From contig CALHRC010000007.1 in NCBI GenBank assembly GCA_938038265.1, forward strand, positions 1 through 43,732: DNA of 43,732 nt, in the 5' to 3' direction. Every line of letters begins with the position of its first letter. Position 1 is the stretch's first letter. The position numbers were made by a program, and so were the translations under genes. The notes beneath the pieces are model-generated. The model was not told the DNA's origin, searched no databases, and worked only from the letters and a program-made list of their open reading frames with translations. Below, piece by piece: positions 27,843-36,505 of this stretch. Source of the stretch: an uncultured bacterium. Lineage in GTDB: Bacteria; Spirochaetota; Leptospiria; Turneriellales; Turneriellaceae.

Positions 27843-28867
27843 CAATATTCCTCTTGGGAGCGACTTGTAATGAGAAATTCATCTGGTACGTCGTGAATGG
27901 GCTCGCCGATTTGCACGGCAAGGTGAGAACCTACGCGACCCGGGCGGCATTTGAATTTTGGCCGGTCTTCAATTTTGAAAATAAAATCATCCCGCACTGT
28001 GAGGTTACCCAGCTTGATGATATTTCCGTTTTGCAGTTGCATGACTTCGGAGAAGGGTAAGGTGACCTGACCGACCTCTACAGAGATTTCTACTTGTACT
28101 TGTTCGAGGCGGCCGGTGATGATATTTTTATTAATGTCAGATTCGCCACGGCGGATGGACGAGAACCAGTATTGTGCCGACAGTTTTGCGATAATTGGCT
28201 CAATGGTGATGTAGGGAATACAGAGGTTCATCATCCCTTCACTCTCACCAATTTTAGTTTCCAGAGTAATCAACATTACCATTTCGTTGGGGGGGACGAT
28301 CTGTGCGAATTGGGGATTGGTTTCGATGTTACCCAGGCGCGGGCGCAGGTCGATTACTTGTGCCCAGGCTTCCCTCAGGTTACTGAGAATATGAACTATG
28401 ATGCCCTCGATTACCGACATCTCGATATCGGTAAGCTCCCGGGTCAGTTTGGCGTGTTCGCCGGGGCCGCCAAAAAGTCGGTCGATGATTGTATAGGTAA
28501 TAGCCGGGTCAATTTCGAGTATGGCCGAGCCTTTTAGGGGGTCCATGTTGATCAGTGATAGTGTGGTCGGGTTAGGGATAGAGCGGATGAATTCCTCATA
28601 GGTAAGCTGATCTACTGAAGTTACGTGTACGCCGACCATGGAGCGTAGTTTGGCAGAGAGAGCAGTGGTTGTCAGACGTGCAAATGTTTCGTGCATCATC
28701 TGTACTGTACGAATTTGGTCTTTAGAAAATTTATCCGGACGACGAAAGTCATAAATCTTGGTTTTTTTCTGCTCGTCTGGTGTGGCAAAATCGTCCCTGG
28801 CAACTTCCCCGCTGGAAATAGCCGTCAGTAGCTGGTCAATTTCGTCTTGCGAAAGAATATCCGTCAT
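27842..28867 (-). CDS. fliM: Flagellar motor switch protein FliM
   Basis: FliM is the middle layer of the flagellar C-ring and the binding site for phosphorylated CheY. The 341-residue protein starts with ILSQDEIDQLLTAI (about residues 4-17), the CheY-binding motif (E. coli ILSQAEIDALL). The middle CheC-like domain shows LINMDPLKGSAILEIDP and the GGPG motif (RLFGGPGEHAKLTRELTDIE). The C-terminal SpoA domain has VEISVEVGQVTLPFSEVMQLQNGNIIKLG. Length is normal. FliN is not adjacent. The start is 8 bases after the end of the Ig-like gene. Confidence 0.97.
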   Translation of the reverse strand: MTDILSQDEIDQLLTAISSGEVARDDFATPDEQKKTKIYDFRRPDKFSKDQIRTVQMMHETFARLTTTALSAKLRSMVGVHVTSVDQLTYEEFIRSIPNPTTLSLINMDPLKGSAILEIDPAITYTIIDRLFGGPGEHAKLTRELTDIEMSVIEGIIVHILSNLREAWAQVIDLRPRLGNIETNPQFAQIVPPNEMVMLITLETKIGESEGMMNLCIPYITIEPIIAKLSAQYWFSSIRRGESDINKNIITGRLEQVQVEISVEVGQVTLPFSEVMQLQNGNIIKLGNLTVRDDFIFKIEDRPKFKCRPGRVGSHLAVQIGEPIHDVPDEFLITSRSQEEY

Positions 28868-28875
28868 ACTTTCCT

Positions 28876-29916
28876 CTACTTCGTTACCTGAGACACAAGA
28901 CCTGTTATGCGCCAGAAAGAATCGCTTTTCGTCAAATAATATATATAATAAAATTCCCGGCGGAAACCTTCTATTTCACGAATGGCTTTAACCTTTACCT
29001 GAGCTTTATGGTCATTCTGCTCGCCCACGTTGCCAAGTACCTCAAATTTTATCAACCGATGGCTAGAGCGGGTCATCAGGTATCGCTTGAAATTTTCAAG
29101 TACTTGCGCCTGTTCTTCTCTGCTGCTGGCAATAAATTCTCGGGCGAAGTCGGGGTAGTCGGCGATCAGGTCACGCAGCGAAATAAACTTAAAAAAATTT
29201 GACCAGTCGCGGATGTATTCGGCAGATAAAGCCAGATATACTGTTTCGCGCGGCGTTACTTCCATGGGAGCGGCGATGGGTAGCGATTCGCTGAAGCTGT
29301 CATTGCGGTAAGGTTGTTTTTTGTCGATAATGAGCGGCAGAGTATTTTCTGATTCTAAAAACAGTTCGGGCGACTGTTCCGGGTTGGGATAGAAAAAAGC
29401 GCTGACTCTTATTTGGTCAGTATCTTCGGGTAAATCCACAAGATCCTGCAGGGTCACCGGGCGCTCAATACTTTCGCCTGGTCGTAGAACAATGGCGCGG
29501 GAGTGAAAATTGGTCGCTGTATATCTTTGGTGAAAGGCGTCGAGGTAATCTTCGTCAGGGCGCCGGTCAAACGTTCGATCTCTGACAGCCAGGCTGCGTC
29601 CTTCGGGGTTGCGCGCTACCAGAGTAAAATTCTTTAGGTAGTCGCGGTGCAGATAGAGCGTGATGGGGTAGTAACCTTTGTTCATGATCTTGAGTGTCAG
29701 GGGGATGGCTTCGTTATGGTGGTAACGGCCGCGCTCAGAGTGCAAGGTTAACACCGCGCCCTGCGAAGAAAAATTTTCTGAGGCATTACCCCGCTGGTCG
29801 GGTTTAGGAAAACCGTTACCTGCTTCAAGGCGAAAAGATAGAAGTAGCAAAAATCCGGTGCGACATAGTTTAACCCCCATAAAGTATTTATCGGCGCAGT
29901 TTCTTCTTTTTTGCAT
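28876..29916 (-). CDS. Secreted hypothetical protein with Ig-like N-terminal domain
   Basis: A 346-residue protein I do not recognise. A hydrophobic stretch after Arg/Lys residues (CRTGFLLLLSFRLEAGNG, about 18-35) suggests export. Residues about 50-200 look like a beta-sandwich (RGRYHHNEAIPLTLKIMNKGYYPITLYLHRDYLKNFTLVARNPEG, then LRPGESIERPVTL), similar to protease-inhibitor or Ig-like folds. The C-terminal 120 residues are mixed alpha/beta. The ATG at 29916 overlaps the upstream stop as TGATG; an ATG at 29880 is a second option that shortens the n-region. Its place directly before fliM hints at an envelope or motor-linked role, which I cannot prove. Confidence 0.75.
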   Translation of the reverse strand: MQKRRNCADKYFMGVKLCRTGFLLLLSFRLEAGNGFPKPDQRGNASENFSSQGAVLTLHSERGRYHHNEAIPLTLKIMNKGYYPITLYLHRDYLKNFTLVARNPEGRSLAVRDRTFDRRPDEDYLDAFHQRYTATNFHSRAIVLRPGESIERPVTLQDLVDLPEDTDQIRVSAFFYPNPEQSPELFLESENTLPLIIDKKQPYRNDSFSESLPIAAPMEVTPRETVYLALSAEYIRDWSNFFKFISLRDLIADYPDFAREFIASSREEQAQVLENFKRYLMTRSSHRLIKFEVLGNVGEQNDHKAQVKVKAIREIEGFRREFYYIYYLTKSDSFWRITGLVSQVTK

Positions 29917-31481
29917 CAAATTTGCAGAAATTTCTCGAGTTCCGGCAGTTCATCTTCTGGGCGGCTGAAAAATTTACTTCTTACTAAAGGGCTTAGTTCT
30001 TCACGCGGATGTATTTCGCTGATGTCGCGCTGCATCTGCCGGGTTATTTTGAAGGCCTGTGCCGACTGTGCGCCTTCGGCTAACAGAAAGAATTGTCCGT
30101 GCAGTAGCTCCAGGCAGTAATCCCCATCAGAAAGATGTTGTCTGATGATTTCTACCGCTTTATGCCGCAGCGTTTGGGCATACTCGGGACCAAAAATGCC
30201 TTCCAGCCGGTCTAAATTTACAATCTGTAGCAATATGCCAGTATAGGGTACCCCATAGACAGCTAATTTCTCTTCTGCTTTGGCAATACGGCGTTTAAGG
30301 GGTAAGTAAGGTGAATCACTGTCTGTAGCCTGACGTCTGGGCAGAGCATCTGTCATCTTGCGAAAGAGCCAGCTTTGCAGAATCCCCTGGAGATAAAATC
30401 GCTCATCGCCCGCGAGAAGTTTTTCTAAGGCGAACAGCATAAAGCAGCCCTTTAACTGGCCATTGTGGTGTAGGGGTAGGATTTCTAGGCCGTCGGCCAA
30501 GGTGATATCTTCTTCATCCAGACGATCTGTAAAGCGGCGGTCATCGCGAAAGTTGTCGTGTATTTGCCAGCCGCGAGCTTGCTGTAATTCTTGCATGATG
30601 GGATCATTGAGGGCCATTTCAAAACCTGAAAGGCTTTTACGGCGCAACCCCTGTGCGCAATGGACTCTGAAAAAGTAATCCTCTTTCAGAACCAGCACAT
30701 ACATCCTCAGCCCGAATTTTTCGTTTAATGTTTCGGATAGCAGCAGATCGGCGTCTTTGTCGGTTGTTGTGGTTGCCAGACGATAGGTAAATTCATTAAA
30801 GAAAGATTGTCTGACTTCGCGGCGGTGGTAAGCACGCTCTTGTTCGGCTAGCGAGATCAGGCGATCAATTAGACCGCGAAATGCTGCCAGCGTTTCGCCG
30901 AATAACTGCAGGAATAGCAAATCGTCCTGGCTGAAGTCAGAGCGCTCAGGTAAGGCCACAATGGCAAAGGCAGCCAATTCACCGTTGTGTACCGCAGGTA
31001 CGATGATACTTTTTTCCAGCGCGCTGAGGTAAAGTGACTCCTCTGCTTCCAGTTGTTCTTTGATCTGGTGGATATAATGTAGAGCAGGTTGGCGCAGAAG
31101 TAAGGATGGTAATTTGCCTAATGGAAAAGCTGTTTTTTCAGCTAATTTATATCCCCGGCTATGCCGCAACACAAACCGGTCTTTATGTCTGAAAAATAAT
31201 GCGAGACTGGGAACTGCAAGATGGGCCATCAGGCCAGTGGCGATACCGCGGAATAAGGCGGTTTCGTCAGTAGCATAAGCTATTTCCTTGAAAATTTCAA
31301 ACAGTGCCAGAAAGGCTTCTTCCCGGCTGTGTGGATTGTCAGTTCTGCGCAGTGTGGGCTGCTGTTGGTAAGAATCTGCGGGTGTAATAATTTCAGCGTC
31401 TTGCGCTAAAGCCATGGGGATGTTGGTGACTTCCGGTTTTTTAGGCGCTGCGGTAGCGCGCGCTTTTTCCCGCAGGCTCAT
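29916..31481 (-). CDS. GAF-domain protein with degenerate GGDEF-like C-terminus
   Basis: A 521-residue soluble protein. Two GAF-like regions are visible, at about residues 55-205 and 225-370 (ALFRGIATGLMAHLAVPSLALFF; LLLSETLNEKFGLRMYVLVLKEDYF). The last 140 residues resemble a diguanylate cyclase fold (TGILLQIVNLDRLEGIFGPEYAQTLRHKAVEIIRQHL), but where GGDEF should be the sequence reads LLHGQFFLLAE, so catalysis is unlikely. It may sense a small ligand or bind partners. The start ATG is at 31481, 5 bases after the acidic repeat gene. The TGA overlaps the ATG of the next gene. This is a domain-level call; function is unknown. Confidence 0.8.
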   Translation of the reverse strand: MSLREKARATAAPKKPEVTNIPMALAQDAEIITPADSYQQQPTLRRTDNPHSREEAFLALFEIFKEIAYATDETALFRGIATGLMAHLAVPSLALFFRHKDRFVLRHSRGYKLAEKTAFPLGKLPSLLLRQPALHYIHQIKEQLEAEESLYLSALEKSIIVPAVHNGELAAFAIVALPERSDFSQDDLLFLQLFGETLAAFRGLIDRLISLAEQERAYHRREVRQSFFNEFTYRLATTTTDKDADLLLSETLNEKFGLRMYVLVLKEDYFFRVHCAQGLRRKSLSGFEMALNDPIMQELQQARGWQIHDNFRDDRRFTDRLDEEDITLADGLEILPLHHNGQLKGCFMLFALEKLLAGDERFYLQGILQSWLFRKMTDALPRRQATDSDSPYLPLKRRIAKAEEKLAVYGVPYTGILLQIVNLDRLEGIFGPEYAQTLRHKAVEIIRQHLSDGDYCLELLHGQFFLLAEGAQSAQAFKITRQMQRDISEIHPREELSPLVRSKFFSRPEDELPELEKFLQI

Positions 31482-31486
31482 GAGTG

Positions 31487-33430
31487 TTACAGGTCAAGCT
31501 GCTCCATAACTTTTTGGTACAGCTTGAAGTATTCCGATTGGGCAAACTTGGCGATGGTTTCGTCGGGAAGCTCGCCGAGCAGGTTATCAAGGTAAGCGAT
31601 CATCTTGCGCAGTTCTTCACGCGGCGGCATTGGGCCCTCGCTCATTTTTTCAATTGCTGCTGCCCGGGTATCGGCGCTGTCGAGCGAGGCGTTGTCGAGG
31701 TTTTCGGTTAGAACCATGGCTTCACTGTCGTCTTTTAGTATGCTTTCAACAGGGCTTGGATTTTCGAAAGAGGAGATACCGGTTTCAGGAAGTGGTTCTA
31801 CTGCGACGCTTTCCTCAGGCTCTACTCCGGAGTGAGCGAGTATGCCATCGAGTTCTTCATCTGACAGAGTGATGGGGCCTTCGTCTTCTTCTTTGAAGAA
31901 ATCACTGCTGTCAGCTGGTGGCGCCAGATTCATTTCTTCTTCTGGGTTGTTTGCCAGGTTGTCAGCTAGCTCGCTTTCCTGTACCTGAAAACTGTCTTCT
32001 CCCACTTCAGGAATATCAGCGTCTTCTAAAATACCGTTTAATTCTTCGGCAGAAAGGGTGATATCCTCTTCATCTTCTTCAAAAACTGGAGATAATGGTA
32101 TTTCTTGATTTTGTTCTGTAGCTAAAGGCTCTTCTTCAACTTCGATTGCCGGTGTATGGTCAATATCTTCGAGCAGCATTTCTGTCGGCTCTGTCGCCGC
32201 AGTCTCTTCTGCGGCATCTTCCATAATTCCATCAAGTTCATCAGATGACAGGGTAATCGGCTCGTTGTCGTCGTCTTCAGAAAAGAAATCGTCAGTAATT
32301 TCCTTGGCAGCAGGGGGGATGTTATTCTCTAACGCGGGCTCTTCAACTACCGCGTCTTCCATAATTCCATCAAGTTCATCGGCTGACAGCGAAACTGGCT
32401 CATCATTATCGTGATCACTAAAAAACTCATCGGCTGCTGGTGACGTTTCGGTTACGTGAGCCTCTTCGACTGGAGCCGCCGCCGTTTCTGGTACGGCATC
32501 TTCGAGAATCCCGTCGAGCTCTTCTTCCGAGAGTGCAATCTCTTCTTCAGAATCATCGCTGAAAAAATCATCGGCTTGAGGTGCTTTTTCTGCAGGAGCT
32601 TCGCTCGTGATGTCTTCAAGTTCTTCGTCACTAAGCAATATCTCGTCATCGTCAGATTCGGCAAAAAAATCCTCGCTTGAAGGTGCACCCTCCATCTCAC
32701 GCTCATATATCGCTTCGTTATCCTGCTGTGCGAGAGCGGCAGCCGCTGCAGTTTCAGTCTCGGGTTGCAACAAATCAAACTCGTCTTCATCGAGGTCGAG
32801 CGCGTCTTCGTCTTCGGTTATATCCGGCAGTCCTTCGTTGTCAAGTGCTGTCGCGGAAACTTCGCCTTTGTTTTCCAGTGTAATTTTGGGTGAGGTAATG
32901 TCTTTTTGCGCTGCGGGGGGGATGGCTTCATCGGATTCCTGAATTTCCAGATCGTCTAATTCGGCGTCTAACAGATCGGGTGTGTCATCTGCAATGATTT
33001 CATCCGGTAGATCAGAAATACGGGTGTCGGCGGGTTCTAACTCTGTGGCACCTGTTGCGAGATCGCCGCTTTCAGGTGAGTCGGCAGAGCCAAGCAACGA
33101 GTCAATTTCTTCAATTTCGGGTTCTTCGGCTGGCAACTCTTCTGACGAGAGAATTTCGTCTTCCCACGGGCGACCGTTTGCGGCAGCTGGTGATTCATGG
33201 ATCAAGGAATCTTCATTGGTATTGCCAGAACGCAGGGCTGAGCCTTGGGCTACCTCGATATCCAGATCATCTAACGACGGGGGTTCCGGCATACCGGCAA
33301 GTGCCTGCTCATTGCCTGCGGTAGTGGTCGGTGGCTCATCGAGAATAAACGAACCATCTTCGGGCAAATCAAGTTCGTCCAGCAAAAGGTCGTCTTGCTC
33401 GTCGAAATCGAGTTCATGGTCAACGGTCAT
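31487..33430 (-). CDS. Acidic multi-repeat protein with FliM-N-like motifs
   Basis: A 647-residue, extremely acidic protein, mostly predicted disordered. Six copies of a repeat, about 25-27 residues each, run across residues about 254-534 (DNA 31829-32671). Each has a DFFxxD acidic lead-in and a core such as ITLSDEELDGIL, IALSEEELDGIL, VSLSADELDGIM, ITLSSDELDGIM or ITLSAEELNGIL; the first copy is weaker (ILLSDEELEDI). The core resembles the FliM CheY-binding motif LSQDEIDQLL. The last 50 residues form a helical domain (MIAYLDNLLGELPDETIAKFAQSEYFKLY). I use the ATG at 33430, with AGGA just upstream; a start at 33457 would add 9 residues. It is co-oriented with GAF, Ig-like and fliM genes. Function unknown. 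Confidence 0.8.
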   Translation of the reverse strand: MTVDHELDFDEQDDLLLDELDLPEDGSFILDEPPTTTAGNEQALAGMPEPPSLDDLDIEVAQGSALRSGNTNEDSLIHESPAAANGRPWEDEILSSEELPAEEPEIEEIDSLLGSADSPESGDLATGATELEPADTRISDLPDEIIADDTPDLLDAELDDLEIQESDEAIPPAAQKDITSPKITLENKGEVSATALDNEGLPDITEDEDALDLDEDEFDLLQPETETAAAAALAQQDNEAIYEREMEGAPSSEDFFAESDDDEILLSDEELEDITSEAPAEKAPQADDFFSDDSEEEIALSEEELDGILEDAVPETAAAPVEEAHVTETSPAADEFFSDHDNDEPVSLSADELDGIMEDAVVEEPALENNIPPAAKEITDDFFSEDDDNEPITLSSDELDGIMEDAAEETAATEPTEMLLEDIDHTPAIEVEEEPLATEQNQEIPLSPVFEEDEEDITLSAEELNGILEDADIPEVGEDSFQVQESELADNLANNPEEEMNLAPPADSSDFFKEEDEGPITLSDEELDGILAHSGVEPEESVAVEPLPETGISSFENPSPVESILKDDSEAMVLTENLDNASLDSADTRAAAIEKMSEGPMPPREELRKMIAYLDNLLGELPDETIAKFAQSEYFKLYQKVMEQLDL

Positions 33431-33509
33431 CTGTCCTTCATTTTTTCCCGCTTGCATAAAGAGTCTTTCAAATTATTATCGGTTAACTGCCCAGCCGCAC
33501 TTTATCATT

Positions 33510-34346
33510 TTACTTTTCACCAGTAAAAGCGCGTAACAAACCATTTTGCCATAATAAAGCCAGTAAATTGGTGGTTCCCTCAGCTGCAATACGTTTAGCC
33601 CACCACAAAGCAGCGGTATTCAGCGGGGTCGGCATGATACCGATATCCTGTTCAATGGCCTTGATGGCGTCGGTGGCCACTTCATCGGGCGAGGCGCCGT
33701 ATTTTTCATAAAATTCTTCGATATTTTTTGCTGCCTCTTCATTTTCAAAGACCATCTTGCCACCCCGGATGATATTGGTGTTGATCACCCCTGGGCACAG
33801 GGCAGTGACGCCGATATTGTGTAGCTTCAGTTCAGCCCGCAGGGCTTCTGACAAACCGACCATGGCATATTTGCTCATGCAGTAGGCGCTCATCGCCGGA
33901 ATGCCTATGAGACCAGCCACCGAGGCGGTAATAAGAATATGACCTGTTTTCCGGCGGATCATCCCCGGCACGAAAAGATGCACCATATAAACGCTGTTTT
34001 TTATATTTAGATCAATCATCCATTCCCAATCTTGCAAGGTCATTTTTTCTACTGTAGCCCCTAAACCGGCGCCCGCATTGCTGCACAGCAGATCGACGGT
34101 GATAAAGTCTTCGGTGAACTCCCGATGAAAGTTTTCTACTTCGGGTAGTTTCGTGTGATCGACCTTCCAGGTGCGTACCCGCACCCCGCTGCGCTTTAAG
34201 CGACTCTCCAGCTCTTTGAGAGCAACCTCGTTAATATCGGTTGCGGCAATATTGACACCGCGTTCGGCTAGTTGTATGGCCAGTGAGTGACCGATGCCCG
34301 AACCGGCTCCGGTGACAATAGCGGTTTTCCCCCGAAGGTCTTTCAT
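33510..34346 (-). CDS. Short-chain dehydrogenase/reductase (SDR)
   Basis: A 278-residue NAD(P)-dependent oxidoreductase. The cofactor motif is TGAGSGIGHSLA (about residues 13-24), the D in TDINEVAL suggests NAD preference, LLCSNAGAG is the NAG motif, and the catalytic Ser and YxxxK are in TASVAGLIG and SAYCMSKYA. The substrate is unknown. It is divergent from the CitE-like genes at 34492, sharing a 145-base gap, so it may act with that pathway or be a lone enzyme. On its own strand it is followed after about 80 bases by the acidic repeat gene. Confidence 0.92.
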   Translation of the reverse strand: MKDLRGKTAIVTGAGSGIGHSLAIQLAERGVNIAATDINEVALKELESRLKRSGVRVRTWKVDHTKLPEVENFHREFTEDFITVDLLCSNAGAGLGATVEKMTLQDWEWMIDLNIKNSVYMVHLFVPGMIRRKTGHILITASVAGLIGIPAMSAYCMSKYAMVGLSEALRAELKLHNIGVTALCPGVINTNIIRGGKMVFENEEAAKNIEEFYEKYGASPDEVATDAIKAIEQDIGIMPTPLNTAALWWAKRIAAEGTTNLLALLWQNGLLRAFTGEK

Positions 34347-34491
34347 GGGATACAGCCTTGAAAAAACTCATGCAACTGCAAGATGTTTTTTCTTTGCCGT
34401 ATATGCTGATTTTAAATACTATTATAGCAGCTTGCCGATATGTCGGCGGCAACCCAAACTTAAGGAGGCCGATTGTCCCATCGGACCCTGT

Positions 34492-35391
34492 ATGAAGCTC
34501 GCGAATCACCCGCGCCGTTCCGTTTTGTATGTTCCGGCGCATAAACCAGCTTACCTTGCAAAGACCGCAGTTTTAAAGGCCGATGCCTTTTTATTTGATT
34601 TAGGTGAATCGGTACCGGTACACCTTAAAGAGATGGCTCGCCAGCAACTTAAAGAATTTCTTTCTGCCAGTCCGCCGCCCCGTCGGGAATTATGGGTGCG
34701 CATCAATAGTCTCGACAGCCCTTGGGGGATGGAAGATCTTAGGTTGTTAGCTTCAGCCCCGCTGCATGGTATTGTTTTCACACGCATTGAATCTGCCGAA
34801 GATGTTTCTCGAGCGGCTGCCGCTCTCGATACTGCAGGTGGTGGGGCCCTCATGTTGGCCGCCATGATTGAAAGTCCACGGGCCGTGTTGCGGGTAGCTG
34901 ACCTTGCCGCTCATCCACAGTTGGATCTTTTGATCTTAGAAACTACTGCCTTGAAAACCCAGCTACGTCTCTATCCATCATCTGACCGCGCTGGGCTGCT
35001 ATTGTCGCTATCGCAAACTGTACTTGCGGGACGCGCCTTTGGCAAAGGGGTGATCGATGGCTCACACATGAATTTGAAAGACACTGCCGGGTTTGAATTT
35101 ACCTGCCGCCAGGGTCGCGATCTTGGTTTTGATGGCCGCACCTTGTCGCACCCTGACCAGATTGTCTATGCCAATGAAGCGTACCGACCCAAGGCCTCTG
35201 ATATGGAACGGGCCCGACGGATCATTGACGCCCTCAATGCGGCCCATGCCCAGGGCGAGGCTTTAGCCATTCTCGACGATCGCCTGCTGCAACCCTATGA
35301 GATAGACAAAGCAAGACGCCTGATACGTTTAGAAGAAAGCATTAGGCGGATGGAGCTGCTCGATGCGCAATCTTTGGGGGGCGCCCAATGA
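34492..35391 (+). CDS. CitE-like (HpcH/HpaI aldolase family) protein 1
   Basis: A 299-residue TIM-barrel protein of the citrate lyase beta/malyl-CoA lyase family. It begins RRSVLYVPAHKPAYLAKTAVLKADAFLFDLGESV, with the usual DLEDSV changed to DLGESV (residues 36-41). R70 (WVRINS) and E127 (MIESPRAV, a Mg ligand) are kept, but the second Mg ligand, normally Asp, is E150 in LILETTAL. I start it at the ATG at 34492; a strong TAAGGAGG stands 23 bases upstream, too far for this codon. Its TGA overlaps the start of the second CitE gene (ATGA). Likely partner of that gene; the C-C bond cleaved is not known. Confidence 0.85.
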   Translation: MKLANHPRRSVLYVPAHKPAYLAKTAVLKADAFLFDLGESVPVHLKEMARQQLKEFLSASPPPRRELWVRINSLDSPWGMEDLRLLASAPLHGIVFTRIESAEDVSRAAAALDTAGGGALMLAAMIESPRAVLRVADLAAHPQLDLLILETTALKTQLRLYPSSDRAGLLLSLSQTVLAGRAFGKGVIDGSHMNLKDTAGFEFTCRQGRDLGFDGRTLSHPDQIVYANEAYRPKASDMERARRIIDALNAAHAQGEALAILDDRLLQPYEIDKARRLIRLEESIRRMELLDAQSLGGAQ

Positions 35392-36503
35392 CTTTCTCTG
35401 CTGAAAATATCCGCCGGCGCCTGCCCGAGGTAGAGCCATGGCCGGGAGTACAGCTTTACTATCCCCCGGTACGTTATTTTCCGGCACGCAATGCCTATGA
35501 ATCTATTGAAGAGGCGGCGGAACGTTTGCGCAACAAAGCGCTGCAGTCTAAGGCGCATACGATTTTGTTTGATTTAGAAGATGGTTGCCGGCAGAAAGAA
35601 GCCAGTCGCGAGTTACTACGCTGGGAAGTACCGAAGCTGGAGAAGAAAAATACCCGTCTTGCCCTGCGCATCAATCCTTTTCTGACAGACGAATACCGCA
35701 AAGATTTAGAGTTAGTACGCGACATTGCTGCCTATCTCGACGATGTGGTGCTTGCTAAAGCAGGCGAGGGTTATGGCGAAGCGGAAATCCGCGATCTATC
35801 GGCCTTCCTTGCCGGTTTTAATGTTAGCATAAAAATCCAACCTATTATTGAACATCCCAAATCTCTTAAAATCGCTGACCGCCTAATGGCTTATGATACA
35901 GTGCGCCATGTCATTTTTGGCATTCATGATTTTTCTAAAGCGATGGCTTTTCAAATTTCGCCTGACGGCTGGCAGGAGCAGCTTAAGCCCTTTATGACTG
36001 AATTGCTCTTTGAAGCGCGCCTGCAGGGCCGTGGAGTGATTGGTGGTGTTGAAGTTCTGATAAATAAAGAGGCGTTGCCCGAAGACCACTGCGAACCGGC
36101 CGATGTCAGGCGTTGGCTCGACTTACACGGTGATCGCGAATCAAAGGTCGTGTATAGTCATGCCTGTGTTGAAGTTGCGATGGGTTTTACTGGAAAACAA
36201 GTTATACATCCCAACCATATTCATTTGTGTAAAGTAGCGTTTGTTCCTTCAGGTACCGAAATCCGCCGCAACATGAAAATTCTTGAGCTTGCCATGGAGG
36301 CTGATGCCCTCTTAGGTGGCGCCATCCGTTTTGAAGACCAGATGCTTGATCCCCCGATGTTTGGTAAATCCCTACAGACTCTGCTGCGAGCGCAAGCGTT
36401 AGGTGCGCTTTCTAGCGAACAAATTGAATTTACCCGCGAGATACTGGAGAAATTACCCGATCAGGTGATTCGTGAAAATTGGCCTTATGGAGTGATATTG
36501 TAA
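35388..36503 (+). CDS. CitE-like (HpcH/HpaI aldolase family) protein 2
   Basis: A 371-residue member of the same superfamily, longer than CitE. It has the intact HTILFDLEDGCRQKEASR motif, the Arg of LALRINPF, the Glu of IQPIIEHPKSL and the Asp of FGIHDFSKAM, so the Mg site looks complete. VIHPNHIHLCKVAFVPS is the usual C-terminal HP-x-H block. Such enzymes cleave or form malyl-CoA, citramalyl-CoA or related thioesters. It overlaps gene 1 by four bases and precedes an acyl-CoA ligase by two bases, so the three are translated as a unit. I infer a thioester pathway, but not which acid. Confidence 0.87.
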   Translation: MTFSAENIRRRLPEVEPWPGVQLYYPPVRYFPARNAYESIEEAAERLRNKALQSKAHTILFDLEDGCRQKEASRELLRWEVPKLEKKNTRLALRINPFLTDEYRKDLELVRDIAAYLDDVVLAKAGEGYGEAEIRDLSAFLAGFNVSIKIQPIIEHPKSLKIADRLMAYDTVRHVIFGIHDFSKAMAFQISPDGWQEQLKPFMTELLFEARLQGRGVIGGVEVLINKEALPEDHCEPADVRRWLDLHGDRESKVVYSHACVEVAMGFTGKQVIHPNHIHLCKVAFVPSGTEIRRNMKILELAMEADALLGGAIRFEDQMLDPPMFGKSLQTLLRAQALGALSSEQIEFTREILEKLPDQVIRENWPYGVIL

Positions 36504-36505
36504 CT

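Noticed and set aside
32452-33536. Long Ser/Arg-rich open frames antisense or out of frame to the acidic repeat gene
   Set aside because: They arise from the GAA/GAT-rich codons of the acidic gene read in other frames.
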